Position numbers and translations under genes: made by a program. Positions 59,701 through 64,000 of a stretch of 64,000 bases of DNA are shown here, piece after piece. The stretch's first letter is position 1; each line of letters starts with the position of its first letter. Source of the stretch: Avena insularis (taxonomy: Eukaryota; Streptophyta; Magnoliopsida; Poales; Poaceae); assembly GCA_023614405.1 (NCBI GenBank), contig CM042686.1:467264740-467328739 (forward strand), in the 5' to 3' direction. The notes below the pieces were generated by a model that was not told where the DNA came from, did not search any database, and was given only the letters and a program-made list of their open reading frames with translations.

Positions 59701-62053
59701 TATCCAATACCTCAGAACCACATTGTTTAATAAGCAAGGAATACAGCCATAACATGGATATCTTCTATATACCTAAGCTGGACATTTCCAACTTTTTCTT
59801 TTCTTCCAAATATTTTATAGATTCTCTTTCAGCAATTCCTTTTCCTTTTAAAAGAATCTATCAACATCAATAGTGGTGTCATTCACATGACACATAGTAC
59901 AAAGCGTATATAGTCAAATACTAATACCTTTGGACTTGCACTTTGAAGTGGATCACCATCATCAAATGTTTGGTATTCTTTCAAAAATCCATTCTTTAGT
60001 AATCTTTTAGTGTAGTAAACATTTTACTTACATCTTCTATTCACCCTTATCATGACAACTTTCATGATCAAGCTACTATAGCCTATAAGGAAGAATCGCG
60101 AGTATAATGTTAGTTCCCAAAACCTTTTTGGGAGATCCAATACCTCAGAACCACATTGTTTAATAAGCAAGGAATACAGCCATAACATGTATATCTTCTA
60201 TATACCTAAGTTGGACATCTCCAACTTTTTCTTTTCTGCCAAATATTTTATAGATTCTCTTTCAGCAATTCCTTTTCTTTTAAAAGAATCTATCAACATC
60301 AATTGTGGTGTCATTCACATGACACATAGTACAAAGCGTATATAGTCAAATACTAAGACCTTTGGACTTACACTTTGAAGTGAATCACCATCATCAAATG
60401 TTTGGTGTTCTTTCAAAAATCCATTCTTTAGTGATGTTTTAGTGTAGTAAACATTTTACTTACATCTTCTATTCATCCTTATCATGACAACTTTCATGAT
60501 CAAGCTACTATAGCATATAAGGAAGAATGACGAGTATAATTTTAGTTCCCGAAACCTTTTGGGAGATTCGGATGCCTAGCATCTCCATCCTTCACAAATT
60601 CTCATACAATATGAGAACATGTATTTTGCTAAATTACACTCTATCATAATGCAAACAAAAACTTTGTTTCAGATATCACAATATCTTTCACACATGATGG
60701 TTTCTGAAACAATTCTTTCAGCTCCAATATAATCTTGCTATTAAAATAACTTTTGAATATCAATAATCATGGAGGCAAACATGGTACTTTAGATACTAAC
60801 ATTGGAATTCTTACTCTTGATTTAATACTACTTATTAAACTTCATGGAGTAAATAGAGTTTGCTAAAAGTTTGCAATAGGACTTATAAACTTTAAATTGA
60901 CATTCAAAACAATACGATACCAGTTCGTAAAGTAAATATCCAGAATTCTATAGTTCTATTATCTCAATTAAAGCTAAGCATAAGTTAGTGAACAGACGCC
61001 AATGACTACAACAAATTATGCAAATTCACTTCGATTTAGTTTATGACAAATTGAGTTCGACTAATCAAAATTAGAAATGAACTCCCACTCAAAAACGACA
61101 TCCCTCGTGCCCTTTTGGTGATTACATGAACCAAATCCACTACACCAAGTCCGATCATCACGTGAGTCGGTGTAGCTTCAAAGGCGAGCATCAATATGGG
61201 CATCATATCAACTATATGACTCATGCTTAACCTTTCGGTCCGTGTTCCGAGGCCATGTCTGCACATGCTAGGCTCGCCAAGTAAGAACCTTAGTATTCAC
61301 GTGTGTAAAACTATCTTACACCCGTTCCTATGAAAGCGTAGATTCGAGTACACCCGATCATCACGTGATGTCTCGAAACACGATCCATCGAACGGTGCAT
61401 ACTCAAGGAAGAACACATTTTTATCTTGATATCTAAATGAGGGATCATCTTACAATGCTACAGAAAGCGCCAAACTAGCAGTATAAGATGCTAACATCTA
61501 ATGTGTAAAGTGAGATGATATGGTCCATGCATTTGATCTCTATCATTTGCATCGTGGTATGATCTCTATCATTCCCTTGTGTGTAAGGCCAAGGTCTATG
61601 GAACTTACACGTTGAGTGTGTTGTAAGAGTATCTATCATACATCTACTTACAACAATACCATATATATACACTAGCCCAGCAACGATCTAAACTAGACGC
61701 TTCTAATTTATCAATTGCAAGTTTTACGTGGCTTAGGGCTTTCGGAGATAGAACTGTTCTTACCTACGAACATGGAACCACAACGAGGATAACCAAGTTA
61801 TTAGCAACTCATTGTAAATCAGATATTGACTATAGTAGGAGAGACAGACACCCGCCAGCCACTTATGCAAAACTAGTTGCATGTCAGTCGTGGAACCGGT
61901 CTCATGTACGATGACATGTAAGGTTGGTCCGGGCCGCTTCATCCTACTATGCCACCAATATCCAAAATACATGTAAGATGCAATAACATGATCATCATCG
62001 CCCACATATAAACATATGTGTACTACCCGTGCAAAGAACCTACGCATAGATCA
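56743..62053 (-). other. Internal region of the minus-strand Copia element
   Basis: 5.3 kb of AT-rich, stop-dense sequence. A short frame at 61036-61266 (minus; residues TERLSMSHIVDMM) lies in the leader rather than in gag. No RT, RNase H or integrase motif could be read by eye. The length resembles that of an autonomous internal domain, suggesting decay in place rather than deletion. Confidence 0.75.
59702..60565. repeat. Tandem duplication of about 432 bp inside the Copia element
   Basis: ATCCAATACCTCAGAACCAC starts copies at 59702 and 60135. The copies end ..TTTTTGGGAG and ..TTTTGGGAG. They differ by scattered substitutions, so the duplication is not recent. Confidence 0.92.
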
Positions 62054-62066
62054 GGCTCTAATACCA
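62054..62066 (-). promoter_or_regulatory. Primer-binding site, initiator tRNA-Met type
   Basis: Minus-strand TGGTATTAGAGCC, one base from the plant consensus TGGTATCAGAGCC and one base away from the LTR end. Confidence 0.85.
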
Positions 62067-62067
62067 C

Positions 62068-63718
62068 TGTTGGGTCCGCAACATAGAAAATAAAAAATTT
62101 CCTACGATTAGAACTATACGCCAAGATCTATCTACTAGGTACAGAGCAACGGGTAGACATACATCCATCGACAACTTACCCTCTAAGACAACGAGTTTTT
62201 TTAACGAGTAGGAACTCGTGGTTGATGTAGTCGTACACTTGCCGATCTCAAGATCGAGTGGAAGTCCAAGCGCCGCAACTCAGCAGCGCATCCGTACTCG
62301 CACACACGTTCAAGCCACCGGACAACCTCCATCTCCTCACTCCAGCGATCCAGTGGAAGCAGCAACTCCTTCCAGACAAAATGCCACCGGGAACATGTAT
62401 CTCGCTAATCCGAGACCATGGGGGAATAATTCTAGAGGGGGAGAGAGATCCTTCACAAGGAGGTGTGAGGAAGAAGGGGAGTGAGGGGGGCCTTTTATAG
62501 GATGAGGGGGGTGCCCCTCCCCATGGCCGGTGCATGGGGGAGGTGACCCTTCACCTCCTCCATTCATGTGGTGGTAACCCCTCCACATTAAAATGCCTCT
62601 TCACATTACCTTTTAAAGTCTCCACTTTAAATGCATTAAATTTCTCCAAATTTAATGCTCTCTCATTTAATAAAACTCTTTTATTATTTTTATTCAGAAT
62701 TTTGTTAATTACTTTAATTAACAAACATTCACATAAAACCCCCTACAACATTTCAATATTACATGTAGAACCAATTTCAGCAATTTCACCTGAAACAGTG
62801 TTGGTGTCTATTGAAATAATTCCAGCGCTTTCTTAAACCTTTATCTGAAACATATTTGCTCCAAATGGTGTCGGTATCCCTTAAGTGTGTCACCCTACGG
62901 TTCGCGAATAATGCAGACATGATCGAGACCCCTCTTAGATCAATAATCAGAAGCGGGACCTGGAGATCCATACTGACTCCTACACATTCAACGATGACTT
63001 CTGTGATCGTGAGAACGTTTAACGCTAGTAACTAAATCCCTTTGTCTCGCGATATATTACATGTCCGAGATTCGATCATCGGTATCTCCGTACCTAGTTT
63101 GATCCCGTTGCCAACATGCACTCTTTTCTCGTTCCCGTGATATAACATTCTAGTGATCACATCACTTGCTTGCAAGCTATCTTAATGTGATATCACGGAG
63201 AGGGCCCAGAGTATATCTATCCGTCATCGGGATGGACAAATCCCACTCTTGATCCATGAGCCTCAACATAACACCTTCATAGCACTGAACCCATCTTTAT
63301 AGTCACCCTGTTACGGTATGACGTTTGAAGTTATCAAGATACTCTTCCGGTGTTAGCAATTAACATGATCTCATGGTCTAAGGACTAAGATTACTTCGTA
63401 TGATGTTATAGCAATATAAACATAATGAATTTGATCGTAATGCTATACTTCGGATGAATGTTCATCACATCATTCCACCAATGTTGTGACCTTGTTATTA
63501 ACAACATCCGATGTCCATGATCAGGAAACCTTATTATCTTGTTAATCAACAAGCTAGTCTATAAGAGAGGCATAATTAGGAACCCTTTTTGTTTATTAAA
63601 CACACATGTATTGACGTTTCCAATCAATACAATTATAGCATGCAAAATAAACATTTATCATAAACATGGAATAAGATAATAACCATTTTATTATTGCCTC
63701 TTCGGCATATTCCCTTCA
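62068..63718 (-). repeat. 5' LTR (right) of the minus-strand Copia element
   Basis: Same length as the left LTR, with scattered substitutions, mostly transitions. The TATA region at about 62490-62500 is retained (TTTTATAGG on the plus strand). Confidence 0.93.
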
Positions 63719-64000
63719 TAATTAACACCGGGAAAGTTTCCCCTAAGAACTATGCAAGATTCAACCCAATTGTTAAAGCGGTATGGAGTGGTGATGATGG
63801 TTCTGGTGGAGATGATGATGATGATCCCGATGAAGTCCATCTTGATGGTGGTGTTTATGGCGACGATCTCCCCTCTTCGGGAAGGAATTCCCCCGACAGA
63901 ATTCTATCTGCCGGAGAGATCTTTCTCTCTGTGTAGTTTTCCGCCCCGCAGAGGCAGTGGAATCTTTCTGTGGTCGCCCCCCAGGTGTTAGGGTTTCGTG
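63719..64000 (-). repeat. Gypsy LTR, second half (runs off the window)
   Basis: Continues the LTR broken at 55091: AACACCGGGAAAGTTTCCCC, then GATGATGATGATGATCCC and GCCGGAGAGATC..CCGCCCCGCAGAGGC. The frames here come from the antisense of an LTR leader and are not genes. Confidence 0.78.

Larger units (their letters stand above)
55092..63718 (-). mobile_element. Full-length, decayed Copia element (Angela/BARE-like)
   Basis: 8,627 bp between TAATC (55087-55091) and TAATT (63719-63723), a 5-bp TSD with one change. Two 1,651 bp LTRs, an initiator-Met-type primer site next to the right LTR and a polypurine tract (GTCTCCCACTT on the plus strand, 56743-56753) next to the left LTR show minus orientation. 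The internal region resembles the 5' leader of Angela/BARE elements (ATCACGTGATGATCGG-type motifs near 61365 and 61150) but holds no frame above about 100 codons. Confidence 0.93.

Overview
The window is nuclear DNA of a large-genome grass, most likely a member of the Triticeae (wheat, rye, barley or Aegilops). The reasons are many Stowaway-type miniature transposons (CTCCCTCC ends flanked by TA), Athila-lineage Gypsy elements with TGATAC...ATCA long terminal repeats (LTRs), an Angela/BARE-like Copia element, a CACTA transposon end and nested insertions with readable target-site duplications (TSDs). I see no intact conventional protein gene. The gene-like objects are pseudogenes or fragments.

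1-12.7 kb: a tandem satellite of about 365-369 bp per unit, with shorter 321-322 bp variants. It has higher-order structure. Block I (1-6722), block II (6723-11322) and a truncated block III (11323-12675) repeat the same order of monomers. Blocks I and II share a 1.3-1.5 kb non-satellite spacer holding MITEs and an exon-like fragment. Block I also carries a 1,585 bp solo LTR with a perfect 5-bp TSD.

12.7-21.4 kb: a gene-fragment and MITE zone. It holds a Tourist/Harbinger element (TSD TAA), a broken minus-strand reading frame with a proline-rich repeat tail, a MULE with about 110 bp inverted repeats, a hairpin MITE with a 9-bp TSD, a SINA-like RING E3 ligase pseudogene with one intron and a TATA box, and a WRN-like 3'-5' exonuclease pseudogene in which two active-site Asp codons now read Asn. 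Several inverted-repeat elements follow, one with a Stowaway nested inside it.

21.4-33.2 kb: a 4,069 bp LTR-like element inserted in a MITE-like sequence, a TTA-flanked MITE, and a multi-exon pseudogene of unknown function at 28105-33156. The introns of that pseudogene contain degenerate about 140 bp repeats, a Stowaway, a triplicated segment with a long TCTA/TCTG tract, and a fragment of plastid tRNA-Asp.

33.2-50.6 kb: a four-level nest. A Gypsy integrase region (from 49573) was hit by a CACTA element whose 3' end is at 49572. The CACTA subterminal region was hit by an Athila-type element (34254-49521, TSD GCCTT), and that element was hit by a second Athila-type element (41259-47910, TSD CTTAT). 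Both Athila-type elements lack reverse transcriptase and integrase, so they look non-autonomous.

50.6-64 kb: the 3' remains of a Copia element on the plus strand, then a full-length but decayed Copia element of the same family on the minus strand (55092-63718; two 1,651 bp LTRs, initiator-Met-type primer site). The latter sits inside a Gypsy LTR that runs off the right edge of the window.

The sequence is shaped by unequal exchange in a satellite, serial nested transposition and mutational decay. I do not see a clear new functional system. The most unusual items are the satellite's higher-order structure, the doubly Asp-to-Asn exonuclease-like frame, the LTR that has absorbed a copy of its own primer-site region, and the tandem intron segment in which the TCTA tract expanded in one copy.
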